From contig NZ_KB849628.1 in the NCBI RefSeq assembly GCF_000368685.1, forward strand, positions 919,907 through 983,906: a stretch of 64,000 bases of DNA. The letters run 5' to 3'. Positions 36,513 to 46,472 of this stretch are shown piece by piece. The notes beneath the pieces were generated by a model, which was given only the letters and a program-made list of their open reading frames with translations, ran no database searches and was not told where the DNA came from. This DNA comes from Acinetobacter baylyi DSM 14961 = CIP 107474 (GTDB taxonomy: Bacteria; Pseudomonadota; Gammaproteobacteria; Pseudomonadales; Moraxellaceae). The stretch's first letter is position 1. Each line of letters begins with the position of its first letter. The translations under genes were made by a program, and so were the position numbers.

Positions 36513-36949
36513 GTAATCCTCGGCTGTTTCAGCAAGTAAATGTTCAGAAGAGTTATATTAACGCTTCAAATTAAATTTTTTAGGTGCTTTATCTTGCAAT
36601 GTGTTTGGCATTTCGGTCAAGTCACAATTACAGCAACACTGTGAAAAATCGAATAAAATTGAGAAATCATCAGTTCATTATTTTATTAAACCTCTTTTTG
36701 TCTTTGAATTTCCTATGTTTTTATGATTTTTTTACTTATTGATTTATATTATGTTTTTATCTGATTTATTTCATCAGCAGCTCTGATACTTTGGTTAAAA
36801 TATGTAAAAAAGGCGTAGTTCCTCATCAGTTTGTCTCAGATTGACTGCTGAGATCAAAATTGTCAGTCAGGTAAGGTTTTATATTTTGTAAATCTTATGC
36901 TGAATTTTAGGATGATGATCCGTTCAGATTGTGACGTTTTACATTTTAA
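36513..36949. other. 437-bp stretch between xerC and etfB
   Basis: It is AT-rich and has no convincing frame. It should contain the etfB promoter at the 36513-36600 end. A small hairpin (TCTCAG 36834-36839 with CTGAGA 36848-36853) overlaps a second possible pairing (GACTG near 36843 with CAGTC near 36864), so alternative folds are possible. I cannot assign a function. Confidence 0.4.
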
Positions 36950-37867
36950 TTACTTTATTTTTTGTGCTCTTGGATGGGCACGATCATAAACTTGTGCCAA
37001 ATGATCAAAATCAATATGGGTATAAATCTGAGTAGTGCTTAGATTGGAATGACCCAGCATTTCCTGTACAGAACGTAAATCACCACTGGCCGATAACATG
37101 TGACTGGCAAAGCAGTGGCGTAATAAATGCGGATGTAAATCGACATTCACACCAGCACGTAAAGCCTGATGTTTTACTCGATTTTCAATTTGACGCGGCG
37201 TGAGTGCACCGCCATTTTGTGATACAAACAGTGGATCTTGCTGGGTGAATTGTCCTTTCCATAAACGGTACACATTTAACCAGTCAATCAGACTCTGCTT
37301 TGCCTTTTTCCCAAAGGGAATCACCCGTGTTTTATTACCTTTCCCCGTGACTCGTAATAACTGTCGATTAAAATCCAGATCAATCAGTTTCAAACCCTGT
37401 AATTCTGCCAGACGTAATCCACTCGAATATAACAATTCCAATATTGCTTTATCTCTTAACCAAAGCTGTGTACCAAGCTCATCCTCTGGTGCGGTTTGAT
37501 CCAGAATCTGGTGCACGGTTTCAATGTCAATCATGCCTGGTAAAGGACGAGATTTCCGTTTGAGTTTAAAATCTTCAACTGGATTCATATTGAGAAACTG
37601 ACTTTGCTGCGCCCACTTCATAAATTGACGGATTGAAGAAAGGTGCCGTTGAATACTGCTACTACTTAGATTTGACTGCTCCACGCGATACGCCAAATAT
37701 TCGCGCAAATCTGAGGCTTCAACTTGCATCAACTCCAGCTTTCGTTTTTCACAGAAATCAAAAAAGTCGGTTAAGTCTCTTTGATAAGCATTTAGCGTAT
37801 GCTCAGACTGATTCTGAATCATGCGCTCTTTTAACCACATTGCTAAAAGTTGCTGATTGTTATACAT
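36950..37867 (-). CDS. xerC: Tyrosine recombinase XerC
   Basis: XerC works with XerD at dif to resolve chromosome dimers. In this 305-residue protein all catalytic residues are present: Arg152 (SSGLRLAE), Lys176 (TGKGNKTR), His247 and Arg250 (HPHLLRH), His273 (LGHSN) and Tyr282 (TQIYTH). The N-terminal SAM-like core-binding domain covers about residues 1-90. It sits at the end of an lptM-lysA-dapF-hydrolase-xerC gene string, the classical neighbourhood of xerC rather than xerD, and six bases after the hydrolase stop. Confidence 0.96.
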   Translation of the reverse strand: MYNNQQLLAMWLKERMIQNQSEHTLNAYQRDLTDFFDFCEKRKLELMQVEASDLREYLAYRVEQSNLSSSSIQRHLSSIRQFMKWAQQSQFLNMNPVEDFKLKRKSRPLPGMIDIETVHQILDQTAPEDELGTQLWLRDKAILELLYSSGLRLAELQGLKLIDLDFNRQLLRVTGKGNKTRVIPFGKKAKQSLIDWLNVYRLWKGQFTQQDPLFVSQNGGALTPRQIENRVKHQALRAGVNVDLHPHLLRHCFASHMLSASGDLRSVQEMLGHSNLSTTQIYTHIDFDHLAQVYDRAHPRAQKIK

Positions 37868-37873
37868 GACTGT

Positions 37874-38515
37874 TCAGCGCTCCAGCCTAGATTCAATACT
37901 TTTTAAATAGTCTAATACACAAACAGCAACCTGCTTGGCGTGTTGGTTTGCAAGATCATGCTGACCATCTGCTATCACTTCTAAGTGTGCATTTGGCAGT
38001 TTTGCATGCAAATATTCACCGACCGAAACAGGACTGATTGGATCTTGATCTCCCCAAATCAATAGAACTTTTTGTGCTATTTCAGCAAGTCGTTGTTCAT
38101 AATTCACTTTGGTCGTTATAAACCATTCAGGATAATTTAAAAACTCTTTTGAGTAGGCTTCTCGCCAATCTGCAACCTCAAACTTAGTTAAATCGATACC
38201 ACCTGAGGTTGCAATCAATACCAATCCTTGTACCAAATGAGTTTTTTGCAATGCGGCAGCAATCGCAAAAATACCGCCCATTGATTGCGCAACAATTACA
38301 GATTCTTCATTAATTTGATCGACCACATAATTTGTTAGGTCTTTAAAACTCTTTACCGCTAAAGATTCAGGCTTATCGCCGAAACCTGGATAACCAATAA
38401 TTTTAGTCTGGTAATGCTGAGGAAGTTTTTCAATTAAGGGATGCCAAAATGTCGTACTGCCTGATGCACCTGGCAAAAAAATAAGCTGTGGCATAGATTG
38501 CAGATTCGAATCCAT
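37874..38515 (-). CDS. Alpha/beta hydrolase between dapF and xerC
   Basis: This 213-residue hydrolase has the nucleophile elbow AQSMGGIF (Ser near residue 81; the first Gly of the usual GxSxG is Ala), the oxyanion region IFLPGASGSTTFWHPL near the N-terminus, an acid in IWGDQDPIS and a His in ADGQHDLANQH near 190. An alternative start at ATG 38494 would remove seven residues. It is probably co-transcribed with xerC. The substrate is unknown. In E. coli the equivalent slot between dapF and xerC holds yigA. Confidence 0.83.
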   Translation of the reverse strand: MDSNLQSMPQLIFLPGASGSTTFWHPLIEKLPQHYQTKIIGYPGFGDKPESLAVKSFKDLTNYVVDQINEESVIVAQSMGGIFAIAAALQKTHLVQGLVLIATSGGIDLTKFEVADWREAYSKEFLNYPEWFITTKVNYEQRLAEIAQKVLLIWGDQDPISPVSVGEYLHAKLPNAHLEVIADGQHDLANQHAKQVAVCVLDYLKSIESRLER

Positions 38516-38560
38516 TGTATTGATATTGAAAAATCACCTTACGCTGAAATGCCCCATAAA

Positions 38561-38589
38561 AAAAGCACTATCCTAAAAATAGTGCTTTT
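38561..38589 (-). terminator. Terminator after dapF
   Basis: Arms AAAAGCACTAT (38561-38571) and ATAGTGCTTTT (38579-38589) around a seven-base loop, T-run on both strands. It separates dapF from the downstream hydrolase gene, so xerC may have its own promoter. Confidence 0.85.
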
Positions 38590-38611
38590 AATGTATAGAT
38601 TTAATCTACAA

Positions 38612-39457
38612 TCAGCTTTGGAAGTAACGTAAATCCAGACGCCCTTCATAAACATTTGCTGTTGGACCCGTCATCCAGACCACATCACCTTCTTGCCAGG
38701 CAATTTGCAGTTTTCCACCAGCCAGTTCCACTTCCACCTCATTGGCAAGTAAACCACGTCGCATACCACTCACGGCAGCAGCACATGCACCTGTACCACA
38801 GGCAAGTGTTTCACCCACACCACGTTCAAACACTCGTAGGCGTATGTGCTTTTCATCCACAATCTGCATAAAGCCAGCATTAACGCGCTGAGGAAAACGG
38901 ACATGAGACTCTACTTGTGGCCCCATCGTTGCAACATCTGCTGTTAAAACATCTGGCACAATGGTCACTGCATGTGGATTACCCATATTAACCACATCAA
39001 TTTTTAAACTTTGCTCATTGGCAAGTTCAAGCGTATACAGTGCTTCAAATTCTTCGGTTACAAACGGAATTTCATGTGGCATAAATTTCGGATAGCCCAT
39101 ATTTACACGAACCCATCCGTTTGGCCCTAGCTCTGGCTCGACAATACCCGCTTTAGTTTGTACCTTGATTTTGGTTTTCTTGGTGAGTTGGCGCTCATGT
39201 ACAAAACGTGCAAAACAGCGTACACCATTTCCACACTGCTCTACCTCTGAACCATCTGCATTAAAAATACGATATTTGAAATCAACATTTGGATAATCAG
39301 GTGGCTCAACAATGAGTAACTGATCAAAACCAATACCGAAGTGACGATCGGCCATACGCTGGATGGTGGTGGTATCTAAATAGGCACGCTGACTGATGAG
39401 ATCAAGGACAACGAAGTCGTTACCCAACCCATGCATTTTGGTAAACTCAAGTAACAT
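38612..39457 (-). CDS. dapF: Diaminopimelate epimerase
   Basis: DapF converts LL- to meso-diaminopimelate for lysine and peptidoglycan synthesis. The 281-residue protein has both catalytic cysteines: [15 protein letters not shown] near residues 71-85 and [16 protein letters not shown] near 217-232. The start [19 protein letters not shown] is canonical. lysA ends three bases upstream, so the two consecutive lysine-pathway enzymes are co-transcribed. Confidence 0.97.
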   Translation of the reverse strand: MLLEFTKMHGLGNDFVVLDLISQRAYLDTTTIQRMADRHFGIGFDQLLIVEPPDYPNVDFKYRIFNADGSEVEQCGNGVRCFARFVHERQLTKKTKIKVQTKAGIVEPELGPNGWVRVNMGYPKFMPHEIPFVTEEFEALYTLELANEQSLKIDVVNMGNPHAVTIVPDVLTADVATMGPQVESHVRFPQRVNAGFMQIVDEKHIRLRVFERGVGETLACGTGACAAAVSGMRRGLLANEVEVELAGGKLQIAWQEGDVVWMTGPTANVYEGRLDLRYFQS

Positions 39458-39460
39458 GTC

Positions 39461-40711
39461 TTACTCCTCAGGCAACAAACGCTCTCTTTCCCACAACGAT
39501 TCAATGCTTTCACGCTCACGAATCAGATGAGGTTTTTCATCATCGACCATGACCTCAGCAGCACGGCCACGAGTGTTGTAATTTGAGCTCATGACAAAAC
39601 CATATGCGCCAGCACCCAGTACTGCCAAAATATCATTTTCCTGAATCGCAAGCGTACGCGCTTTGCCTAAAAAATCACCCGTTTCACAAATAGCCCCCAC
39701 TACATCCCACTCTTTCGCTTCTGCTGATGTGCTTTCATTCACAGACTGAATATCCATCCATGCTTCATAAAGTGAAGGACGAATCAAATCATTCATTGCT
39801 GCATCAATAATAGCAAAGTTACGATGATTGGTCGGTTTGAGCAGATCCACACGTGTCAATAACACACCAGCATTGGCACTAATACTACGTCCTGGTTCCA
39901 TGTAAACTTTTAAACCCAACTTTTCTAAAGCTGGTTTGAGCGCATTGGCATACTCTGCAACACTTGGAGGTGTTTCATCTTTGTAGCAAACCCCCAGACC
40001 ACCGCCAATATCGATATGTTTAAGGTTAATTCCTAGCTTGTTCAGTTGCTCGATCATCACCATCACGCGATCAAGCGCATCGACAAAAGGTTTAGTTTCG
40101 GTCAATTGGGAACCAATGTGACAGTCAATTCCAACAACATCCAGATGAGACAGGGATGCTGCGTATTGATAAGTTTCAAATACGGTATCACTTGGAATAC
40201 CAAACTTGTTTTCTTTCAAACCTGTTGAGATATAAGGATGCGTTTTGGCATCGACATCAGGATTCACTCGTAAAGAAACAGGCGCCTTTTGATCAAGTCG
40301 CACCGCTACTTTTTGAATTCGATCTAGCTCTGCATAAGATTCAACATTAAAACAGGCAATTCCAACTTCAAGCGCTTTTTGAATATCAGCTTCGGATTTA
40401 CCTAAACCTGAAAATACAATTTTGCTTGGATCACCGCCAGCCGCCAATACACGTGCAAGTTCGCCACCTGTCACAATATCAAATCCAGAACCCAGTTTTG
40501 CCAAAACATTGAGTACCGCCAAATTAGAGTTTGATTTCACTGCAAAACAGATCTGATGATCGATAAAATCAAAAGCACGATCCATGTCTTTATAATGCTT
40601 TTCAAAAGCAGCTTTTGAATAGACATAAAGCGGTGTGCCAAATTGCTGCGCGAGCTGATCGAGTGAACATTGCTCGGCATGCAATACCCCATTAATGCGG
40701 GAGAAACTCAT
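39461..40711 (-). CDS. lysA: Diaminopimelate decarboxylase
   Basis: LysA is a PLP-dependent enzyme that decarboxylates meso-diaminopimelate to lysine. The 416-residue protein has the cofactor lysine Lys59 in ICFAVKSNSNLAVL, the HIGSQL motif near residue 200, the glycine-rich phosphate loop IDIGGGLGVCY near 240 and the active-site Cys of the partner subunit in GAICETGDFLG near 345. It is preceded by the small lipoprotein gene and followed at three bases by dapF. Confidence 0.97.
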   Translation of the reverse strand: MSFSRINGVLHAEQCSLDQLAQQFGTPLYVYSKAAFEKHYKDMDRAFDFIDHQICFAVKSNSNLAVLNVLAKLGSGFDIVTGGELARVLAAGGDPSKIVFSGLGKSEADIQKALEVGIACFNVESYAELDRIQKVAVRLDQKAPVSLRVNPDVDAKTHPYISTGLKENKFGIPSDTVFETYQYAASLSHLDVVGIDCHIGSQLTETKPFVDALDRVMVMIEQLNKLGINLKHIDIGGGLGVCYKDETPPSVAEYANALKPALEKLGLKVYMEPGRSISANAGVLLTRVDLLKPTNHRNFAIIDAAMNDLIRPSLYEAWMDIQSVNESTSAEAKEWDVVGAICETGDFLGKARTLAIQENDILAVLGAGAYGFVMSSNYNTRGRAAEVMVDDEKPHLIRERESIESLWERERLLPEE

Positions 40712-40732
40712 GAATGCATCCTTATTTTTAGC

Positions 40733-40945
40733 TTAAGGTGAAGAAGATGATACAGGTTGAGAAGCAGCAGATTCTTTAGCAGAATCCTTTTGAGTATGTT
40801 CAGCTTCAGGATGAGAATAAATTAAATATTTTGCACCTTTGTCATGTTTTGAATCGGATGGCAAATGCAGTGCCCCCGTTTGGCCACAACCTAGTAACGA
40901 CAAACTCGTTGCAAATAAACTTACGTAGCAAATGACGCGGCGCAT
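40733..40945 (-). CDS. lptM: LptM-like small lipoprotein (YifL)
   Basis: This 70-residue lipoprotein has a signal peptide ending in a lipobox (SLSLLGCGQTG, Cys near 20). The mature start CGQTGALHLPSD matches the LptM/YifL pattern, in which a short N-terminal segment helps LptD assemble; the tail is Ser/Glu/Lys-rich and disordered. Position directly upstream of lysA-dapF is the standard location. An AAAGGTG ribosome site precedes the ATG. Confidence 0.85.
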   Translation of the reverse strand: MRRVICYVSLFATSLSLLGCGQTGALHLPSDSKHDKGAKYLIYSHPEAEHTQKDSAKESAASQPVSSSSP

Positions 40946-41030
40946 CTGATCACCTTTTGAAATAATTTGACAGATTATACCGTGATCAAATTAATGACCA
41001 AAGTGGAAAACCACAAAGCTTAGAATGATC

Positions 41031-41066
41031 TAAAAAAAAACGCCAGTCATCGACTGGCGTTTTTTC
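41031..41066 (-). terminator. Terminator after the amino acid permease gene
   Basis: Ten-bp stem AACGCCAGTC / GACTGGCGTT with a three-base loop, A-run and T-run flanks. Confidence 0.92.
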
Positions 41067-41068
41067 AA

Positions 41069-42481
41069 TTATTTCTTAGATTTTAACCTTGGTTTGTAAA
41101 AACCGAAGTAACCAATCACTAAAATAACCAGCCAGATTGGACTTACCATCAAAGCTTTCATCGTATCTGGTTCCAATGACAGAACATAAATCATACCTAC
41201 AAAAAAGATAATCAGGATCCAGCAGGTAAATAGACCACCTGGTAATTTGAAGATTGATTTTGCATGTAACTCTGGACGTTTTTTGTAATACACCATATAG
41301 CTCCAAATAATCATGAGCCATACGCAGATAAATAAAATCGTTGATAAAGTCGTTGCCAGTGTAAAGGCTTCAACCGTATTTGGAACAACGTATTGTAAAG
41401 CCGCACCTAGCAGTAAACATACAGTTGAAAAATACAGCGCATTTGCAGGAACGCGACCTTTATTTAATGCACCAAATGCTTGAGGTGCTTGCTTCTCTTT
41501 AGACAAACCGAACAACATACGGCTGGTTGAAAATACACCGCTGTTCATAGATGACATGACTGAAGAAAGTACCACCAAATTCATGATAATGGCAGCAGCA
41601 GCAATACCTGCCTGACTAAACAAATTTACAAATGGGCTAATATTTGGATCAATCCGATTCCATGGTGTCACCGACATCACAATAAGTAGTGCCAGTACAT
41701 AGAAAATAATGATACGAATTGGGATCGAGTTCACCGCTTTAGGTAAGTTAATTTCAGGGTTCTTGGTTTCTGCAGCAGTGGTCCCAACCAACTCAACACC
41801 AACGAAAGCAAAGATCGCAATCTGGAAGCCCGCCAGGAAGCCATGCATGCCTGTTGGGAAAAACCCGCCATTGGCCCACAAATGGGTAAATGAAGCCACT
41901 TCACCACTGGTGGAGGTAAAGCCTGTGAAGATCATCCAGAGTCCTACCAAAATCAAAACCACAATTGCAGTAATCTTGATCATGGCAAACCAGAATTCAA
42001 GCTCGCCAAACAATTTAACCGTCATGAGATTAAGCCCCATGATAAAGAAAATTGCAGCGACACTGATCATTGCCCCTTCAGTTGGTGTAAAGGGCATACC
42101 ATTATTGAAAAATTGCAAATAATAAATAATGGCAGATAAGTCTGCGATACCAATCGTGATCCAACACAACCAATAGGTCCAGCCGACAAAATAGCCTGCC
42201 CAAGGTCCAATCAAATCAGTCGAGAAATCAATAAATGACTTATATTGAAGATTGGATAAGAGTAACTCGCCAAGCGCGCGCATGACAAAAAACACCATAA
42301 CACCAATAATCAGGTAAATAAAAAGAATAGATGGGCCAGCCAGACTAATCGTCTTACCCGAACCCATGAATAATCCTGTACCAATTGCGCCGCCAATTGC
42401 AATGAGTTGCAAATGTCGATTGGATAAGCTTCTCGAAAGCTCACCTTCTCCAGAAGGTTGACCGTGCATTTCATTTGACAT
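41069..42481 (-). CDS. Amino acid permease, CycA-like
   Basis: This APC/AAT-family secondary transporter has 470 residues and about 12 membrane helices. The N-terminal LSNRHLQLIAIGGAIGTGLF motif is the family hallmark. The segment YKSFIDFSTDLIGPWAGYF, followed by VGWTYWLCWI, is very close to CycA, the D-serine/D-alanine/glycine carrier, so uptake of small neutral amino acids is likely. Substrate range cannot be fixed from sequence. It is transcribed alone. Confidence 0.88.
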   Translation of the reverse strand: MSNEMHGQPSGEGELSRSLSNRHLQLIAIGGAIGTGLFMGSGKTISLAGPSILFIYLIIGVMVFFVMRALGELLLSNLQYKSFIDFSTDLIGPWAGYFVGWTYWLCWITIGIADLSAIIYYLQFFNNGMPFTPTEGAMISVAAIFFIMGLNLMTVKLFGELEFWFAMIKITAIVVLILVGLWMIFTGFTSTSGEVASFTHLWANGGFFPTGMHGFLAGFQIAIFAFVGVELVGTTAAETKNPEINLPKAVNSIPIRIIIFYVLALLIVMSVTPWNRIDPNISPFVNLFSQAGIAAAAIIMNLVVLSSVMSSMNSGVFSTSRMLFGLSKEKQAPQAFGALNKGRVPANALYFSTVCLLLGAALQYVVPNTVEAFTLATTLSTILFICVWLMIIWSYMVYYKKRPELHAKSIFKLPGGLFTCWILIIFFVGMIYVLSLEPDTMKALMVSPIWLVILVIGYFGFYKPRLKSKK

Positions 42482-42762
42482 TGTTTTTTTTCAACTCTCA
42501 AATTTTGTATTTCAAAATTAGCCCAAAATGCTCAAAATAAAAAAGATTATTTCGGCATTTATTCAATATTCTTGGAAATAACCATGCGTCAACGCAGTGT
42601 TTGAACACAATTTCTCCATGTGATATCGCAAGGCTTTTATCGTTCCCTGAGTTAGCAGTTTACGTGCCAAACTTAAATTAGGTGATGTTAAGCTAAAAAT
42701 TTGTATTTCTGGCACGCTATTGCTACATTTCGTCATCAACGCCATCTAAATATGCACCAAAT

Positions 42763-44142
42763 ATGAGCAAAGTCAAAACCGTTTATCGCTGTGAGCAATG
42801 TGGAGCCGATCACCCTAAATGGGCTGGACAATGTTCTGAGTGTGGAGAATGGAACAGTTTGACTGAAGTTCGGCTTGAAACCAGTACCAATCATCGCGCC
42901 AAACCCAAACTCGGTGGTTATGCAGGAGAAATTTCAACTGTTACTACCTTAAATCAGATCTCTGTTTCACACGAAACACGGGTGGCCACTGGAATTGGTG
43001 AGTTTGATCGAGTGCTGGGTGGGGGGTTAGTCACAGGCTCAGTTGTACTGATTGGCGGAGATCCTGGTATTGGTAAATCGACCATTTTGCTGCAAACAGC
43101 AACTTATATGGCAAGCAGCAATAGCTCTGCACTTTATGTGACAGGCGAAGAATCATTATCTCAAGTGGCTTTACGTGCCCAAAGGCTCGACTTACCGACA
43201 GACAAATTGAAAGTCATGGCTGAAACTTGTGTCGAGCGTATTTGTGAAATATTAGCACATGAACGCCCTACCGTTGCTATATTAGATTCGATTCAAACAC
43301 TTTACACCGAAACATTACAGTCCGCACCAGGTGGCGTATCTCAAATCCGAGAATCGGCAGCCTTACTGACTCGTTTTGCAAAACATAGCGGTACTGCGCT
43401 GTTTATTGTGGGGCATGTGACTAAAGAAGGTGCTCTTGCTGGTCCGCGCGTGCTTGAACATATGGTCGATTGTGTCCTATATTTTGAAGGACAGTCAGAT
43501 TCAAGATATCGCATGATTCGTGCTGTTAAGAACCGTTTTGGTGCGGTGAATGAACTGGGCGTTTTTGGTATGACCGATAAGGGACTTCGCGAAGTTGCCA
43601 ATCCTTCTGCTATTTTTCTGAGTCGTTACGATGAGGCAATTCCAGGTTCAATTGTGATGATTAGCCGTGAAGGTACTCGACCACTCTTAGTTGAAGTACA
43701 AGCACTGGTGGATGATGCTCAAGGACAACCGCGCCGTGTCGCTTTGGGCTTGGAGCAAAATCGTCTCAATATGCTTTTGGCTGTGATGCATCGTCATGGA
43801 GGAGTACAAACTTCTGGTCAGGATGTCTATGTCAATGTCGTGGGTGGATTAAAAATTACCGAAACGGGTTCTGATCTTGCAGTCCTTCTCGCCTGTGCCT
43901 CTAGTTTAAGAGGAAAAGCTTTGCCTCAACAGCTTGCTGTATTTGGTGAAGTTGGCCTCTCTGGTGAAATTCGTCCTGTCCCTAATGGTCAGGAGCGCTT
44001 AAAAGAAGCGACAAAACATGGTTTCACACACATCATTTTACCTCGTGGTAATGCACCTCAGAAAAAAATTGAAGGTGTACACGTCATTGCGGTAGCGCGC
44101 TTACATGAAGCCTTGCAAACTGCAATGGAGCTTTCTTCATGA
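42763..44142 (+). CDS. radA: DNA repair protein RadA
   Basis: RadA is a RecA-like branch-migration helicase in recombination and, in competent bacteria, natural transformation. The 459-residue protein has a C4 zinc finger (Cys10, Cys13, Cys24, Cys27), Walker A GGDPGIGKST (98-107), the RadA-specific KNRFG motif near 256-260 and a C-terminal Lon-like domain (LSGEIRPVPNGQERLKEA). All are intact. No strong ribosome site precedes the ATG. Confidence 0.96.
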   Translation: MSKVKTVYRCEQCGADHPKWAGQCSECGEWNSLTEVRLETSTNHRAKPKLGGYAGEISTVTTLNQISVSHETRVATGIGEFDRVLGGGLVTGSVVLIGGDPGIGKSTILLQTATYMASSNSSALYVTGEESLSQVALRAQRLDLPTDKLKVMAETCVERICEILAHERPTVAILDSIQTLYTETLQSAPGGVSQIRESAALLTRFAKHSGTALFIVGHVTKEGALAGPRVLEHMVDCVLYFEGQSDSRYRMIRAVKNRFGAVNELGVFGMTDKGLREVANPSAIFLSRYDEAIPGSIVMISREGTRPLLVEVQALVDDAQGQPRRVALGLEQNRLNMLLAVMHRHGGVQTSGQDVYVNVVGGLKITETGSDLAVLLACASSLRGKALPQQLAVFGEVGLSGEIRPVPNGQERLKEATKHGFTHIILPRGNAPQKKIEGVHVIAVARLHEALQTAMELSS

Positions 44143-44442
44143 GATAAGGATGTGGTTCAAGTTCTCAAATTCGGTGAGTTATTTTCATCATGTTATGCAC
44201 TTCTTAAGCTATAGCATGATGAGGTCTTTAGATCATTTGCTATATCATAAATGATTCAAGTACGTATCCCCATTAAATATACCAAAAACTTAAATTGCTT
44301 TCAGAATCAAATGTATTAATCAAGCCACGATGTTTCGATATAAAAAACATATTTTTATTATTGAAATTCATCACAAAAGCCTGCATATATACACTCTTAA
44401 CTTATTTTATTTTTGATTTTATTTTTTATACAGGAATTTTTA
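44143..44442. other. 300-bp stretch after radA with hairpin
   Basis: A 13-bp stem with two wobble pairs (44185-44197 with 44210-44222) lies shortly after radA and may end its transcript, though no T-run follows. A second small inverted repeat (ATCATTT / AAATGAT) lies near 44230-44255. The rest is AT-rich and should hold the promoter of the Tim44-domain gene. Confidence 0.5.
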
Positions 44443-45435
44443 ATGAAAGTAAGACAGCGTGGCCTTATAACGGGCATCATGATGGCTGCTTTAGTCATTG
44501 CTCCACTGGCTGAAGCTAAACGTGCTGGTGGTGGCAAAAGCCATGGCATGTCACGTTCAGCAGCGCCAAGCCAATCTTATCAACAGCCTCGTCAGGCCAC
44601 TCCAGCGCCTCAAACGGCGCCTGCGGGTACACCTCAACGTTCGGGTCCTGGGGTAGGCTCAATGGTTGCAGCCGGTGTAGCTGGTGCGGCAGTCGGTGCC
44701 ATTGCTGCCAATGCGCTGGCTGACGATAAGCATTCCACTTCTCCTGAACAGCAGGCAGCGCAACAAGCGACTCAAGCCCAACAACAGGAAGAAAAGAAAG
44801 GTGGCTTACCTGGCTGGATCTGGATTGTCCTGATCGCTGCAATTGCTTTCTTTATTTTCCGTCGTTTCGGAGCTAAAAAAAAATTAGCTGGTAATAATCC
44901 ATACGCCCCAAATAATGCAGGTGGATCAACACCGTTTTCTACATCTACAACACCACGTTCAAATGCAGGTGCCGATAACACCAATATTTTTGGTCAATCT
45001 GTAGGTGGCGGTGCTGCACCAACGGCTGCACCTTTTGGCACAGCGTATAGCAACAGTGGAAACCAGCTACCTGACGGTACAGAACCTGCGGCCTTCTTGC
45101 GTATTGCACGTCAGCGTTTTAACCACATTCAGTCAGTGAACTCTGCAAGTAATATTGAAGAAATTCGTCGTTATTTGACACCAGATCTATATGCCTCAAT
45201 GTATAGCGATATCATGGCAAATCAGGATCAAGATGTTGCAGAATTTAGCAATCTGAATGCGATGGTGGCAGATACGTCGACTGAAAATGGTCAATACATT
45301 GTAAGTGTACGCTTTACAGGTACAGTGAGCGAAGACTTGAACAGTCAGCCGCAACCATTCTCTGAAGTGTGGCACTTTGTAAAACCAGCAGGTTCAACTG
45401 AAGAGTGGAAAGTGGCTGGTATTCAGCAGGATTAA
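44443..45435 (+). CDS. Tim44-like domain membrane protein
   Basis: This 330-residue protein starts at ATG 44443 behind AGGA. A signal-like N-terminus (GLITGIMMAALVIAPLAEA) is followed by a low-complexity Pro/Gln/Ala region, a Gly/Ala segment (VAAGVAGAAVGAIAANAL), one helix (GWIWIVLIAAIAFFIFRRFG, about 125-144) and a C-terminal Tim44-like domain from about residue 215 (FLRIARQRFNHIQSVN; SEVWHFVKPAGSTEEWKVAG). Bacterial Tim44-domain proteins are of uncertain function. Confidence 0.85.
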   Translation: MKVRQRGLITGIMMAALVIAPLAEAKRAGGGKSHGMSRSAAPSQSYQQPRQATPAPQTAPAGTPQRSGPGVGSMVAAGVAGAAVGAIAANALADDKHSTSPEQQAAQQATQAQQQEEKKGGLPGWIWIVLIAAIAFFIFRRFGAKKKLAGNNPYAPNNAGGSTPFSTSTTPRSNAGADNTNIFGQSVGGGAAPTAAPFGTAYSNSGNQLPDGTEPAAFLRIARQRFNHIQSVNSASNIEEIRRYLTPDLYASMYSDIMANQDQDVAEFSNLNAMVADTSTENGQYIVSVRFTGTVSEDLNSQPQPFSEVWHFVKPAGSTEEWKVAGIQQD

Positions 45436-45454
45436 TTAAAGACATCATAAAAAG

Positions 45455-45481
45455 TAAGCCGCGATCAGCGGCTTATTTTTT
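45455..45481. terminator. Bidirectional terminator
   Basis: TAAGCCGC / GCGGCTTA stem (45455-45462, 45468-45475) with a five-base loop, followed by T-run; lies between convergent genes. Confidence 0.88.
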
Positions 45482-45482
45482 A

Positions 45483-46472
45483 TCAAGCAATTGCAGCAGG
45501 AAATGCAATCACCTGTTCAATTTTAAGCTGTCGAGTTGCAATCATCAGTAACCGATCTACGCCAAGTGCGATACCCGCACAGGCTGGCATATGAGGCAAA
45601 GCAGCCAGCAAGTTTTCATCGAGTGGCATTTCTGCCAAACCTTGCAATTTGCGTTCTAAATTATCTGCTTCAAAGCGTGCTCTGAGTATATTTGCATCAA
45701 GAAGCTCGTCATAAGCATTGGCAAGCTCCAGTCCTTCGATATATACCTCAAAACGTGCGGCAACTTCTTCTCCATCTTCATCTATACGTACTTTGGCAAG
45801 CGATGCCATTTCTGGTGGAAAGTCGGTCAGAAATACAGGCGTATCGAAGCCTAGACTCGGTTCAACAATATGGGAAAATAGTAAATCTATATAGGCCAAG
45901 CGATCATTACCCAAGTCGAGATTTAAACCTACACGATCAGCCGTATCTTTAAGCTGCTTTAACGTTGCTTGTAATGGATTAATCTCTAAACGATCCTGAA
46001 AGGCATGTTTATAACTCAAAATCATGGGGCGAATTTCATCAAAACGTTGCTTTAAACACGTTTCAAGTAAATCAGCCGTTTCATGCATTAAATCTTTCAA
46101 ATCGAATTCTGGGCGATACCATTCCAGCATGGTAAATTCACTATTATGTTTTCGTCCATGTTCATCATCACGAAATACTTTACAGAGCTGATAAATTGGC
46201 CCACTACCACTGGCGAGTAGACGCTTCATCGCAAATTCAGGTGAAGTTTGCAGATATTGAGTACGTTCTTTACCTTCAATATGGCGTAATGCCTTAACCG
46301 AAGCCAAATGTACATCTGTCACCCCTGCCTGAGAAATAATAGGTGTTTCAACTTCAAGTACGCCGCGCTCTGCAAAAAATGTGCGAATAGTTTGGTAAAG
46401 CTTGGCACGGGCTTGAAGTGCCTCGATAGAACACGTAGGTTGATAATGATTTGAGTGATGCTCTAAATTCAC
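45483..46472 (-). CDS. epmA: EF-P beta-lysyltransferase EpmA
   Basis: EpmA (GenX/PoxA) attaches beta-lysine to elongation factor P and resembles the catalytic half of lysyl-tRNA synthetase without the anticodon domain. GTG 46472 is proposed as start: a GGAGG lies nine bases upstream and it overlaps the pdxB stop by four bases (GTGA). An ATG nine codons earlier would place that ribosome site inside the gene. Class II motifs appear: motif 2 VFRDDEHGRKHNSEFTMLEW, and motif 3 GIALGVDRLLMI near the C-terminus. Length (329 aa) fits. Confidence 0.94.
   Translation of the reverse strand: MNLEHHSNHYQPTCSIEALQARAKLYQTIRTFFAERGVLEVETPIISQAGVTDVHLASVKALRHIEGKERTQYLQTSPEFAMKRLLASGSGPIYQLCKVFRDDEHGRKHNSEFTMLEWYRPEFDLKDLMHETADLLETCLKQRFDEIRPMILSYKHAFQDRLEINPLQATLKQLKDTADRVGLNLDLGNDRLAYIDLLFSHIVEPSLGFDTPVFLTDFPPEMASLAKVRIDEDGEEVAARFEVYIEGLELANAYDELLDANILRARFEADNLERKLQGLAEMPLDENLLAALPHMPACAGIALGVDRLLMIATRQLKIEQVIAFPAAIA

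Noticed and set aside
36950..37867. Mobile-element integrase
   Set aside because: The tyrosine recombinase sits in the lptM-lysA-dapF context and has XerC length and motifs; no attachment site or phage genes are nearby.
42563..42745. 60-codon minus-strand frame upstream of radA
   Set aside because: No ribosome site, no recognisable domain; it occupies the radA promoter region and is probably chance.
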